This document shows, piece after piece, positions 8,267-16,105 of a stretch of 17,895 nucleotides of DNA (position 1 is the stretch's first letter; the number at the start of each line of letters is the position of its first letter). This DNA comes from Flavobacteriaceae bacterium. GTDB taxonomy: Bacteria > Bacteroidota > Bacteroidia > Flavobacteriales > Flavobacteriaceae. A program made the position numbers and the translations under genes. The stretch lies in assembly GCA_030618945.1 (NCBI GenBank), contig JAUXCI010000019.1, forward strand, positions 1-17,895, written 5' to 3'. Below the pieces are notes generated by a model, which saw only the letters and a program-made list of their open reading frames with translations, was not told where the DNA came from and did no database searches.

Positions 8267-8385
8267 AGTTCTCAAAATTAAGGAAACTGAACCATTTTGC
8301 GAAAACTTAATTTTAAACTTATCATGTTTTCTCTTGTGAAATTTGTTTAAATTTATGGGATATTAACTATTTACCCTTATTAATT

Positions 8386-8628
8386 ATGAGTTTTATCTAT
8401 TTTATTATCATTGGTGGCATCGCTGGTTGGCTGGCAGGAAAAATTATGAAAGGTGGTGGATTCGGCCTTGTCATGAACATCGTTCTGGGTATTATTGGAA
8501 GTATGGTAGGAGGATGGGTTTTTAGCTTTTTGGGTTTAAGTACTGATGGCGGGACCATAGGATCTTTGGTAACTGCCCTGGTAGGTGCTGTCCTTATTCT
8601 ATATGTTGCCAGGTTGATTAAGAAGTAG
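8386..8628 (+). CDS. GlsB/YeaQ/YmgE-family small membrane protein
   Basis: This 80-residue, glycine-rich protein has three hydrophobic segments (about residues 3-17, 25-48 and 56-76). It matches the YeaQ/YmgE/GlsB family, also called transglycosylase-associated, whose members are often stress-induced. GGIAGWLAGKIMKG at 10-23 followed by GIIGSMVGG is the family signature. No catalytic residues are expected. It stands alone between the divergent trhA and trpS. Molecular function of the family is not established. Confidence 0.88.
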   Translation: MSFIYFIIIGGIAGWLAGKIMKGGGFGLVMNIVLGIIGSMVGGWVFSFLGLSTDGGTIGSLVTALVGAVLILYVARLIKK

Positions 8629-8704
8629 ATTCGGGTTTCACATTTATTCTCAAAAGGTTTACACTTTAAAAGTGGTCAGTACTATTTAGGCATGGACAAA
8701 ACTT

Positions 8705-8739
8705 AACCCTTAAAACTTAGCCCTTAACGCTTATTTCCT
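8705..8739 (+). repeat. 7-bp CTTANNN array upstream of trpS
   Basis: Five consecutive 7-base units begin with CTTA, with variable tails ACC, AAA, GCC, ACG and TTT, and they lead directly into the -7 element of trpS. The units occupy the place where the -33 element would lie. The same kind of array occurs upstream of tas and downstream of pgk. A 6-bp inverted repeat, CACTTT-A-AAAGTG (8662-8674), lies just before it in the same intergenic space. Confidence 0.65.
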
Positions 8740-8747
8740 TATTTTTG
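8740..8747 (+). promoter_or_regulatory. -7 element of the trpS promoter
   Basis: TATTTTTG is an exact TAnnTTTG match. Transcription would start near 8754 and give an 18-base leader to the trpS ATG. No TTG is seen 17-23 bases upstream; that stretch is filled by the CTTANNN array. Confidence 0.45.
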
Positions 8748-8771
8748 CCCTTTAATTTTTAAGAAAGACTA

Positions 8772-9740
8772 ATGTCAAGAATACTTACGGGTGTACAAAG
8801 CACAGGAACTCCGCATTTGGGAAACTTATTAGGAGCCATTATACCGGCAATTCAAATGTCGGAGGTTTCAAAAGAAGAATCCTTTCTATTCATAGCTGAT
8901 ATGCATTCTTTAACCCAAATTAAAGACGCTGATGAATTAAGGCAAAATACCTATAGCACGGCTGCCACTTGGCTGGCCTTTGGTGTTGACACGGATAAAA
9001 CCGTTTTTTACAGACAGAGTGATGTACCACAGGTTACTGAATTGACATGGTATCTAAGTTGTTTCTATCCGTATCAACGACTTACCTTGGCCCACAGTTT
9101 TAAAGACAAAGCAGACAGGCTGGAAGACGTTAATGCTGGTCTTTTTTCCTATCCAATGTTGATGGCGGCTGATATCTTGTTATATGATGCAGATATAGTC
9201 CCAGTTGGAAAGGATCAGTTGCAGCATTTGGAAATGTCAAGAGATGTTGCCAACAGGTTTAATCATCAAATGGGTGACACTTTGATTCCTCCACTAGCAA
9301 AGATTAAGGAAAGCACCATGTATGTTCCGGGCACTGATGGAGAGAAAATGAGTAAGTCCAAGGGTAATATCATAGACATTTTCTTGGCTGACAAGCAATT
9401 GAGAAAACAAATCATGAAGATTCAAACTGATTCAACCCCCCTTGAGGAACCCAAGAATCCTGATACTTGCAATTTGTTTAACCTCTATAAGTTAGTGGCC
9501 AGTGAAGATGAGGTAGCTCAAATGAGATCCAATTATCTCGGTGGTAATTATGGCTACGGGCATGCCAAGCAAGCCTTTTATGAGCTGCTTACAGAAAAGT
9601 TCAAGGATGAACGCGAAAAATATCATTACTATATGAGCAATTTGAAGGAGATAGATGACATCTTGCTTCAAGGTGCCAAAAAAGCGCATTTGGTTGCGGA
9701 TGATGTACTAAAAAGGGTAAGACAAAAGTTGGGTTACTAA
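8772..9740 (+). CDS. trpS: Tryptophanyl-tRNA synthetase
   Basis: This class I aminoacyl-tRNA synthetase charges tRNA-Trp in the cytoplasm. The HIGH-equivalent is PHLGN (14-18) and KMSKS is intact at 192-196. MAADILLYDADIVPVGKDQ (131-149) contains the Asp (134) expected to recognise the indole nitrogen, plus the GKDQ contact loop. At 322 residues it has the normal compact length and no extra domain. It is preceded by an exact -7 element and the CTTANNN array. ridA follows 34 bases downstream on the same strand and may be co-transcribed. Assignment is secure. Confidence 0.97.
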   Translation: MSRILTGVQSTGTPHLGNLLGAIIPAIQMSEVSKEESFLFIADMHSLTQIKDADELRQNTYSTAATWLAFGVDTDKTVFYRQSDVPQVTELTWYLSCFYPYQRLTLAHSFKDKADRLEDVNAGLFSYPMLMAADILLYDADIVPVGKDQLQHLEMSRDVANRFNHQMGDTLIPPLAKIKESTMYVPGTDGEKMSKSKGNIIDIFLADKQLRKQIMKIQTDSTPLEEPKNPDTCNLFNLYKLVASEDEVAQMRSNYLGGNYGYGHAKQAFYELLTEKFKDEREKYHYYMSNLKEIDDILLQGAKKAHLVADDVLKRVRQKLGY

Positions 9741-9774
9741 GAAGGAATTCTAAGGAAGCTTAAAGACTATTATT

Positions 9775-10158
9775 ATGAAAAGACGATTGATTAGTTCGGG
9801 TTCAAGCTTTGAAGACCAAATTGGATATTCCAGGGCAGTTGTGGTTGGAGATCTGATTTTTGTATCAGGAACTACGGGCTACAATTATGATACAATGCAG
9901 ATTTCATCTGAAGTGGCTGAGCAAGCAGAACAATGCCTTAAGAATATTGAAAAAGCTTTAAAGGAGGCTGATTCATCCTTAATTGATGTTGTTAGAGTAA
10001 CTTATATTTTGCCGAATGCAGATGATTTTCAGGCTTGTTGGCCAGTTTTAAAAAATTACTTTGGTGACATAAAACCAGCAGCGACCATGATTTCAGCAGG
10101 ATTGGCCAAGCAGGAGATGAAAATTGAGATTGAGGTAACAGCAATCAAACCAAGTTAG
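9775..10158 (+). CDS. Rid-family (YjgF/YER057c/UK114) protein lacking the catalytic Arg
   Basis: This 127-residue protein belongs to the RidA/YjgF superfamily, which forms trimers. RidA proper hydrolyses reactive enamine/imine intermediates. The fold signatures are clear: VSGTTGYNY (30-38), SSEVAEQAEQCLKNIEKAL (44-62) and KIEIEVTAI (116-124). By direct alignment with E. coli RidA, the segment PARSCVEV carrying Arg105 corresponds to PAATMISA (101-108), so the key Arg is Ala103, while Glu120 is kept. That places it among Rid subfamilies without Arg105, for which deaminase activity is not expected. It lies 34 bases after trpS and converges on the fucosidase gene. Family certain, biochemical role unknown. 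Confidence 0.9.
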   Translation: MKRRLISSGSSFEDQIGYSRAVVVGDLIFVSGTTGYNYDTMQISSEVAEQAEQCLKNIEKALKEADSSLIDVVRVTYILPNADDFQACWPVLKNYFGDIKPAATMISAGLAKQEMKIEIEVTAIKPS

Positions 10159-10189
10159 TGCCTTAGCTAACAAAGATCAAAACCATTTT

Positions 10190-11524
10190 TTATTTTATTT
10201 GCATCTCAATGATGGTATCAATGTCATTGTTAGCATCTTTAGGAACAGAAAAAGTCAATCCAAATTCATTGACCAGGTGCTTCACTTTTTTACCGCTATC
10301 GAAGAACTTCATTTTTTTGACCTTTCCCTTAAAATGAGGGATGAAATAAGTGTCTTTTTGAGGGCCTAACAAGTGTAAATAAACGACCTCATCTTTTTGT
10401 GTGGAAACCATATCTTTATTTGGTGCCACTGGGCCTTTTCTTGTGCCATAAATAGTTTCTCCGTATTTGTCCATCCATGTACCCATGTTGAGCAAAGAGG
10501 TTTTGTGTTCCGATTGAATTAGCCCGTTTGGCATCGGTCCAACATTAAGTAACATATTGCTTCCATAACCAGCAGCATTGATGAGGTATTGTATGAGTTC
10601 TTTGTCTGATTTATGTTTTTTGTCCTGTAAATTAAAACCCCAGGAACCATTGATGGTCTCACATACTTCTTTGGGCAATTGGCCAACAGCAGAGGCATCT
10701 GTTCCCCATCCGGTAGTGTTCTTTCCTGGTAGATCTTTTTCAAACATTTGAAAGTCCTCCCCTTTAATTGGTGCTAAATGATGGTTATTTCCAATCAGGC
10801 ATTGGGGTTGTAAGTCGTGTATCAATGTATAAATTTCATCATAATGCCAGTCCACTTTTACTTTACCAAAAGTTTTTCCGTCCCATTCTTTTTGGTCCCA
10901 ATGTCCGTCAAACCAGATACCAGCTATTTCTCCATAATTGGTCAACAATTCGGTTAATTGAGCCTTCATAAAGGATATATATTTGTTCCAATCTCCAGTA
11001 TCAGCTCTTCCGTCTATCCCATTTCCGGTTCTTCCCCGAGGATAATAATCATCACTATGCCAATCGAGCAAGGAATAATAGAAGAATAGTTTTATCCCCT
11101 CTTTTTTACAGGCTGCTGACAATGCCTTTAACACATCCTTTTTATAATTTGTTTTTTGTATGATATTATAATCAGAGGCTTCAGAATCAAACATAGAAAA
11201 CCCGTCATGGTGTCTGCTTGTTATGGTAATGTATTTCATTCCAGCTGCTTTTGCCATCGCAACCCATTCTTTAGGATTGTAGTCAACGGGATTAAAAAAT
11301 GCGGGCAATTTTTCATAGGCATCGATAGAAATATTTTGATTATTCATGACCCATTCACCATCTCCTAATACACTGTACACACCCCAGTGGATAAAAAGGC
11401 CAAACTTGGCATCCTCAAACCATTCTCTTGCTTCGAGATTTTCTTTGGTTGGGACATAGTTTTCCTGTGATATAAGGGTTTGAAAGCTTATGATAAGAAC
11501 TATGGAGGCGAATAATCGTTTCAT
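10190..11524 (-). CDS. Secreted GH29 alpha-L-fucosidase
   Basis: This enzyme hydrolyses terminal alpha-L-fucose from glycans, probably in the periplasm or outside the cell. A signal peptide covers about residues 1-19, with glutamine following the likely cleavage site. The GH29 barrel shows FIHWGVYS (44-51), the SRHHDGF signature (103-109), and IWFDGHW (203-209) with the expected nucleophile Asp206. The NGSWGF element typical of the family lies further on. I could not assign the acid/base Glu with certainty. At 444 residues it is compact, with a short beta domain at the end and no visible carbohydrate-binding module or type IX sorting domain. It is not flanked by SusC/SusD or sulfatase genes, so it is not in an obvious polysaccharide-utilisation locus. 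The start gives a proper signal sequence. Confidence 0.92.
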   Translation of the reverse strand: MKRLFASIVLIISFQTLISQENYVPTKENLEAREWFEDAKFGLFIHWGVYSVLGDGEWVMNNQNISIDAYEKLPAFFNPVDYNPKEWVAMAKAAGMKYITITSRHHDGFSMFDSEASDYNIIQKTNYKKDVLKALSAACKKEGIKLFFYYSLLDWHSDDYYPRGRTGNGIDGRADTGDWNKYISFMKAQLTELLTNYGEIAGIWFDGHWDQKEWDGKTFGKVKVDWHYDEIYTLIHDLQPQCLIGNNHHLAPIKGEDFQMFEKDLPGKNTTGWGTDASAVGQLPKEVCETINGSWGFNLQDKKHKSDKELIQYLINAAGYGSNMLLNVGPMPNGLIQSEHKTSLLNMGTWMDKYGETIYGTRKGPVAPNKDMVSTQKDEVVYLHLLGPQKDTYFIPHFKGKVKKMKFFDSGKKVKHLVNEFGLTFSVPKDANNDIDTIIEMQIK

Positions 11525-11639
11525 GTGTTAAAAGAATTTATGGTCGTATAAATATAGACATTTGTCCACTAACTAATTTGAAAATGAGTTGATTTGAAAA
11601 TATTTTATTGAATCTGATTGATTCTACTTTTAAACTTAT

Positions 11640-12677
11640 CTACGGTGCCGGATTTGGTTGCAGATCCTGAATTTGGTCGATTTCTTTTAAAATTTCTTCA
11701 GATAAGCTAAGGTCAATACTTCCTATATTTTCTTGTAGCTGGGCCATAGATGTAGCACCAATGATACTGCTGGTTACAAAAGACCTTTGGTTTACAAATG
11801 CCAAACTTAATTGTACCAGACTAAGGTTGTGCTTTTTAGCCAGATCTGCATAGGCTGAGGTAAGCTTGACTGCTTGAGCATTGTTATATCTGGAATAGGC
11901 CGGAAAGAGCTTTAACCTCGAATTATCTGGCAACTGACCGTTTAAATACTTTCCTGACAAAGCACCAAAAGCTAGAGGAGAATAGGCTAATAAGCCAATA
12001 TTTTCTCTATGACAAACTTCGGCAAGATTGATCTCAAAAGTTCTGTTTAATAATGAATAAGGGTTTTGAATGGTTTTACAGCTCGTGAGTTGATGAATTT
12101 TACTTTCATTTACCTGCTTCATGACACCCCATGAAGATTCATTGGATACTCCATAATGTCTGATTTTACCTTCTTTAACTAAAGCGTCTAAGGTTTCAAT
12201 GACTGTTTTAAAATTATCTTTCCATTTTTCATTCGGGTCGTGTTTATAGTTCCGTTGTCCAAAGAAATTAACGTTTCTCTCCGGCCAATGCAATTGGTAA
12301 ACATCGACATAATCAGTCTGCAATCTTTGTAAACTTTTGTTCAATGCATCATGAATGACCCCTTTTGAGAATCCGAGATCCTCACGGATATAGTTAAAAT
12401 ATGGCATTGGGCCAGTGACCTTAGTCGCCACAACTAGCTTGTCTCGCTTTTGGTTTTTTAACCAGCTACCAATATAACGTTCGGTACTGCCTTGGGTTTC
12501 TATCTTCCCTGGGATAGAATACATCTCGGCAGTATCAATAAAATTTACACCTTTTTCAACAGCATAATCCAGTTGTTCATGGGCCTCAGCTTCTGTGTTT
12601 TGCTGACCATAAGTCATGGTTCCTAAACAAATTTTACTTACTTCAATATCGGTTTGTGGAATTTTACTGTAGATCAT
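11640..12677 (-). CDS. tas: Tas-type NADP(H)-dependent aldo/keto reductase
   Basis: This aldo/keto reductase uses NADP(H) to reduce carbonyl substrates; the true substrate of Tas is not settled. The sequence follows E. coli Tas along its whole length, including LGTMTYGQQN, the AEMY..P segment, the QNPYSLLNR motif and the closing NPAP. The catalytic tetrad is Asp48, Tyr53, Lys86 (ATKVTG) and His130 (QLHWPER). Length is 345, normal for the family. The ATG at 12677 is directly preceded by the CTTANNN repeat array, with no spacer and no clear Shine-Dalgarno sequence. pgk lies upstream on the same strand, 292 bases away; read-through is possible, and no TAnnTTTG promoter is seen between them. Confidence 0.93.
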   Translation of the reverse strand: MIYSKIPQTDIEVSKICLGTMTYGQQNTEAEAHEQLDYAVEKGVNFIDTAEMYSIPGKIETQGSTERYIGSWLKNQKRDKLVVATKVTGPMPYFNYIREDLGFSKGVIHDALNKSLQRLQTDYVDVYQLHWPERNVNFFGQRNYKHDPNEKWKDNFKTVIETLDALVKEGKIRHYGVSNESSWGVMKQVNESKIHQLTSCKTIQNPYSLLNRTFEINLAEVCHRENIGLLAYSPLAFGALSGKYLNGQLPDNSRLKLFPAYSRYNNAQAVKLTSAYADLAKKHNLSLVQLSLAFVNQRSFVTSSIIGATSMAQLQENIGSIDLSLSEEILKEIDQIQDLQPNPAP

Positions 12678-12815
12678 AATAAGTATTAAGGGTTAAGTTT
12701 TAAGGATTAAGTATTAGCCGTTGAGGTATAAGTTTTAAAGACTAAGAGTTGAGTATAAAGTTTTAAGTATTAAGGGCTAAGTGTTAAGTAAGTTTTAAGG
12801 ATTAAGTAATAGAGT
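12678..12815 (-). repeat. Long 7-bp CTTANNN array abutting the tas start
   Basis: On the minus strand, about 17 degenerate units of 7 bases starting with CTTA (or CTCA, TTTA) run up to the tas ATG. The most common tails are AAA, ATC, ATA and GCC. The period slips in a few places, for example where units share CTTACTTA. The last 31 bases (12678-12708) match the array before trpS at 27 of 31 positions. The array contains no open frame of note. Confidence 0.7.
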
Positions 12816-12957
12816 CAATTTTTTTTGAAAAGATTGTGATATATTTTTCACATAAATTTCATTTGAATATTTGGGACTTATCTTTTAAAATTCAACAGAG
12901 AAGTCCCAAGCAAAAATTATTTTATACTTAGTCCTTAGCCCTTAACACTTAAAACTT
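12758..12957. repeat. Inverted repeat pair formed by two CTTANNN arrays
   Basis: The arm at 12758-12781 is the reverse complement of 12934-12957 with one mismatch in 24 bases, and the mismatch would be a G-U pair in minus-strand RNA. The arms are 152 bases apart. In a transcript reading through from pgk to tas they could form a long AU-rich hairpin. The spacer holds non-repetitive AT-rich DNA with no gene. Confidence 0.6.
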
Positions 12958-12966
12958 AGAACCTAG
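12925..12966 (+). repeat. 7-bp CTTANNN array just after the pgk stop
   Basis: About six units of 7 bases, CTTA with tails GTC, GCC, ACA, AAA, GAA and then CCTAGTA, run on the plus strand and end 4 bases from the pgk stop codon. The orientation is opposite to the array before tas. Confidence 0.65.
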
Positions 12967-12969
12967 TAT

Positions 12970-14157
12970 CTAAGCAAGCATAGCTGCTATACCTGGTAAG
13001 GTTTTACCTTCCAAACTCTCTAACATGGCGCCTCCGCCTGTTGACACATAACTTACTTTTTTTTCAAATCCGAATTGTTTCACAGCGGCAACAGAATCTC
13101 CTCCACCAACGAGTGAAAAAGCACCATCTTCGGTTGCATCGGCAACTGCATTACCCAATTCGATGGTACCTTTGGCAAATTTTGGCATTTCAAATACACC
13201 AATCGGACCATTCCATAAAATTGTTTTTGACTGGGCAATCACATAAGAAAAGCCCACATTTGTTTTTGGTCCGGCGTCAAGCCCTTCCCATCCGTCAGGA
13301 ATATTTTTAATATCAACAATCTGCGTTTTTGCATCATTGCTAAAATCATCAGCAGCAATCACGTCTACAGGTAGGTGGACCTTAACGCCTTTTTCCTCTG
13401 CCTGTTTTAAAATGCTAAGGGCAAGATCTAACTTGTCATTTTCACAAATAGAATTCCCAACGCTACCACCCATAGCTTTAATAAAGGTGAAACTCATTCC
13501 ACCACCAATGATCAAATGATCAATTTTATCCAATATATTTTCAATTATCGTGATCTTTGAAGAAACCTTAGATCCTCCAAGAATCGCAGTCACTGGTTTT
13601 TCACTTGAACCTAAAACTTTCTCTAAACTCTCAATTTCTTTTGCCAAAAGCAATCCAAAGCATTTAGCTTCAGGAAAAAACTCGGCAATTATAGTAGTTG
13701 AAGCATGTGCCCTATGCGCAGTTCCAAATGCGTCATTGACATAAATGTCTCCATTTTTTGCCAATTGAGCCGCAAAATCTTTGTCGCCAGCCTTTTCTTC
13801 AGAATGAAATCTTAGGTTTTCTAAAAGGAGTACTTCCCCATTCTGCAGGTTAGTTACTGCTTCCTCAACAGATTCACCAACACAATTGTCAACAAACTTA
13901 ACCTGAACACCAATAATATCACTCACTGAATCAACAATGTGTTTAAGAGAAAATTTTTCCTCGACTCCACTGGGTCTTCCTAAATGAGACATTAAAACGG
14001 CGCTTCCACCATCTTCCAAAACCTTGAGAATGGTTGGTTTCGCGGCCTCAATTCTAGTTGCGTCAGTTACTTTTTGCGCTTCATCCAAAGGGACATTGAA
14101 ATCTACTCTTATTAGCGCTTTTTTATTTTTGAAATTAAAATCGTTTACTGTTTTCAT
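12970..14157 (-). CDS. pgk: Phosphoglycerate kinase
   Basis: This glycolytic enzyme interconverts 1,3-bisphosphoglycerate plus ADP and 3-phosphoglycerate plus ATP. Substrate-binding signatures are present: RVDFNVP at 17-23 and SHLGRP at 57-62. The central hinge region has [10 protein letters not shown], and the C-terminal nucleotide-binding domain has VGGGDSVAA and STGGGAMLE. At 395 residues it is complete and of normal length, with no fusion partner. It appears to have its own promoter at 14273-14266 and a leader of about 100 bases. Its stop lies beside a CTTANNN array rather than a classical T-run terminator. Confidence 0.97.
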   Translation of the reverse strand: MKTVNDFNFKNKKALIRVDFNVPLDEAQKVTDATRIEAAKPTILKVLEDGGSAVLMSHLGRPSGVEEKFSLKHIVDSVSDIIGVQVKFVDNCVGESVEEAVTNLQNGEVLLLENLRFHSEEKAGDKDFAAQLAKNGDIYVNDAFGTAHRAHASTTIIAEFFPEAKCFGLLLAKEIESLEKVLGSSEKPVTAILGGSKVSSKITIIENILDKIDHLIIGGGMSFTFIKAMGGSVGNSICENDKLDLALSILKQAEEKGVKVHLPVDVIAADDFSNDAKTQIVDIKNIPDGWEGLDAGPKTNVGFSYVIAQSKTILWNGPIGVFEMPKFAKGTIELGNAVADATEDGAFSLVGGGDSVAAVKQFGFEKKVSYVSTGGGAMLESLEGKTLPGIAAMLA

Positions 14158-14226
14158 CCGTTTATTTCAGTTTTTATATAGGTCAGATAAAACATTCAAA
14201 ACAATCATTCTACCTTGGGTTTCATG

Positions 14227-14273
14227 ATCATTATGAATGATTCATTTCCTTTTTAAAAGGGATGACAAATATA
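14227..14273 (-). promoter_or_regulatory. pgk promoter element with two inverted repeats in the leader
   Basis: On the minus strand TATATTTG (14273-14266) is an exact TAnnTTTG -7 element. No TTG lies at the usual distance upstream. Just downstream, around the expected start of transcription, is CCTTTT-T-AAAAGG (14248-14260), and then ATCATT-ATG-AATGAT (14227-14241). These could be operator or leader hairpins; no regulator can be named. The rest of the 226-base gap (14158-14383) shows only AT-rich DNA. Confidence 0.4.
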
Positions 14274-14383
14274 CTAAAAAGATGTTCTTTTTTAGCTTCT
14301 GTAAACGCAATAATTATAGCTTTTTTTTAAGAATTCATGAATATGTCTTTCATGTTTTAAAACCTGTCAGGAAAATGAAATGG

Positions 14384-15649
14384 CTAATCTTTTATGACGT
14401 TGAGTTCCCCCCATTGCAGATTGAGATCATTATAAACTTGTTCTCCCATGTCTTCGCCAGGGTCAAACCTTTTGGATTCATCAATGGGAATTCCTAAGGA
14501 GTCCACTTTATTGATGAAAAATACCTGCCCAATATTGATGTCAGAATTTTCATTGGGGTCAAAGGTATGCTTCTTGGTAAGTTTAATTTTAGCATCCCAG
14601 CGGAACAACTGCGGATACCACTTGTCTTTGTATTTCTGATAGCTGATCACGGTATTAAAGGTGGGATTCTGGATCTTCAGTCCAATTACAAACAAAATCG
14701 GTTTGACAATAAAAGGAATGCTGAATTTTCCTTCCTGTTCTATTGATACGATGGCATAATCTTCTGTATTGATCAAGATCTTTCCAGAGTCTTTTTTGTG
14801 ATCGATTGTTCTTTTTGCTTTAAAAACAATGGTAACAAGCCTTTCACCGTTAAGCGAAGTTTCTTCACCAAAACTATATTCGTATTTTTTAAAATGTTTA
14901 GGATTTAAATAATTATCTCTTTCGTTATTGATATCCAGATCGATTACAGATTCAGGTCCACCAAAATCCATATCCATATCGCTGTCATACTCTTCTTCGT
15001 CAAATTCTTCCCCTTTTTTTATAGCTTTCTTTTTCCGTTTTTCCTGTTTCGCCTCGAACCATTCTCTCATAAATTGAAATTGCTGTGGATTCTCTTCAGG
15101 TTTATAAAGGAGTAATTGATGTTGGTTTTTAGCCGAATCTCCGGCCTTAGAATAATAGGTTTTAAATACGCCTTCTTCCTTGTTAATCACAGCGCCATTT
15201 TCGATAAATTTTTGTCTGTAGTAAGCGATACTTTGGTAGTCGTTTTGTGGATAATTTTCAGGAAGTCTTTCCAATGCTTTTTTGATATAATCGAGCGGGT
15301 TTTTTCCTGTAAGAATTACTTCATCAAGCACATTGGAGCTCGGTGAAAGTATGATTTTAAGTTCTCGATCGATATTGACCAAAGGTACCTCATAACTGTT
15401 AAAGCCAATAAAACTAATGTTTAGCGTGTCATTTCTTTTTGATTTTGGGATATAAAAATCGAACTCACCGTTTTCATTGCTGATGGTTCCTATGGGGTGG
15501 TTTTTTAACCGAATGGATGCAAAGGGAAGGGGTTCTTGATCTTCACCATTTATGATTTTTCCTGTAATGACGCTGTTGTTCTGGGCATAGATACCAGTAC
15601 CAATGGTCTGTAACATAAGAAAGAATACGCATAAAATTTTGAATCGCAT
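14384..15649 (-). CDS. Exported carboxypeptidase-regulatory-like domain protein, function unknown
   Basis: This 421-residue exported protein has a signal peptide (about 1-22, ending IYAQ). A carboxypeptidase-D regulatory-like beta domain follows (about 26-103): VITGKIINGEDQEPLPFAS and GTISNENGEFDF are its characteristic strands. Such domains begin many Bacteroidota outer-membrane proteins, but this one is not followed by a TonB plug and barrel. The remainder has mixed alpha/beta character resembling other Bacteroidota periplasmic proteins of unknown function. Residues 200-228 form a charged block, first Lys/Arg-rich and then Asp/Glu-rich. The family is common in flavobacteria, but I know of no assigned function. 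It is probably monocistronic: a -7 element lies upstream and pgk has its own promoter downstream. Confidence 0.82.
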   Translation of the reverse strand: MRFKILCVFFLMLQTIGTGIYAQNNSVITGKIINGEDQEPLPFASIRLKNHPIGTISNENGEFDFYIPKSKRNDTLNISFIGFNSYEVPLVNIDRELKIILSPSSNVLDEVILTGKNPLDYIKKALERLPENYPQNDYQSIAYYRQKFIENGAVINKEEGVFKTYYSKAGDSAKNQHQLLLYKPEENPQQFQFMREWFEAKQEKRKKKAIKKGEEFDEEEYDSDMDMDFGGPESVIDLDINNERDNYLNPKHFKKYEYSFGEETSLNGERLVTIVFKAKRTIDHKKDSGKILINTEDYAIVSIEQEGKFSIPFIVKPILFVIGLKIQNPTFNTVISYQKYKDKWYPQLFRWDAKIKLTKKHTFDPNENSDINIGQVFFINKVDSLGIPIDESKRFDPGEDMGEQVYNDLNLQWGELNVIKD

Positions 15650-15662
15650 AGAATATTTTTAT

Positions 15663-15699
15663 CATTCGACGAATGAATTGAGGGATTGTTACAAATGTA
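15663..15699 (-). promoter_or_regulatory. -7 element and 13-bp palindrome upstream of the carboxypeptidase-regulatory-like gene
   Basis: On the minus strand TACATTTG (15699-15692) is an exact TAnnTTTG match; transcription would start near 15685, leaving a leader of about 36 bases. Inside the leader, CATTCG-A-CGAATG (15663-15675) is a perfect inverted repeat with a one-base centre, a plausible operator. No TTG is found at the usual upstream distance. Confidence 0.42.
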
Positions 15700-15730
15700 A
15701 TTTTTGTGTTTAACGGTTTTTGTACAGATA

Positions 15731-16081
15731 TTATTCCCTTTTGATCAGCAGGAAATAATCATTATCCAGCTCCAGGTAACCCTGATCGTAAACATAATAA
15801 TATACATTTCCAGTTTTGGTGGTATAAATAGAGGTAAACAAAGAAAAATCAAAGTTATGTGCGTTTAGTGTATTTCGAACCACTTTGGTCTTTCCTTTAC
15901 TGTTGAGTTCGGTAAGTGTTTTGTAGTTTTTGCGTAGACGGTTATTCGTATTTCTGATCAGATTTTTACTATCCTTATTCACTTTGTTATTATGCGCATT
16001 ACGACAATAATCACCGCAAAACTTCTTATCACTTCTTCCTTGAATGCGTTCTCCGCATTCCAAACATGTTTGTAGTTCCAT
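15731..16081 (-). CDS. Small zinc-ribbon protein (DUF2116-like), function unknown
   Basis: This 116-residue protein begins with a compact four-cysteine ribbon: Cys6, Cys9, Cys22 and Cys26 in TCLECG and KFCGDYCRNAH. This pattern resembles the DUF2116/YacG-like zinc ribbons. A basic, Asn/Lys/Arg-rich linker follows (about 30-68, with KNLIRNTNNRLRKN), and then a short beta-rich C-terminal part ending in LELDNDYFLLIKRE. The ribbon plus basic helix suggests nucleic-acid contact, but that is inference. It starts 24 bases after the stop of the NTF2-like lipoprotein gene and is likely co-transcribed with it from the promoter at 16601-16628. Comparable small proteins are common in flavobacteria without assigned role. 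Confidence 0.78.
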   Translation of the reverse strand: MELQTCLECGERIQGRSDKKFCGDYCRNAHNNKVNKDSKNLIRNTNNRLRKNYKTLTELNSKGKTKVVRNTLNAHNFDFSLFTSIYTTKTGNVYYYVYDQGYLELDNDYFLLIKRE

Positions 16082-16105
16082 ATCTTAAACTCTTTGGCGA
16101 ATTTT

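Noticed and set aside
8267..8275. TTG start for trhA
   Set aside because: The ATG three codons later fits the family N terminus; TTG adds only MRT.
10190..11524. Polysaccharide-utilisation locus around the fucosidase
   Set aside because: No SusC, SusD, sulfatase or other glycosidase genes are adjacent; the neighbours are rid and tas.
12678..12966. CRISPR array between tas and pgk
   Set aside because: The repeats are 7 bases with variable tails and no spacers of 25-40 bases, and no cas genes are near.
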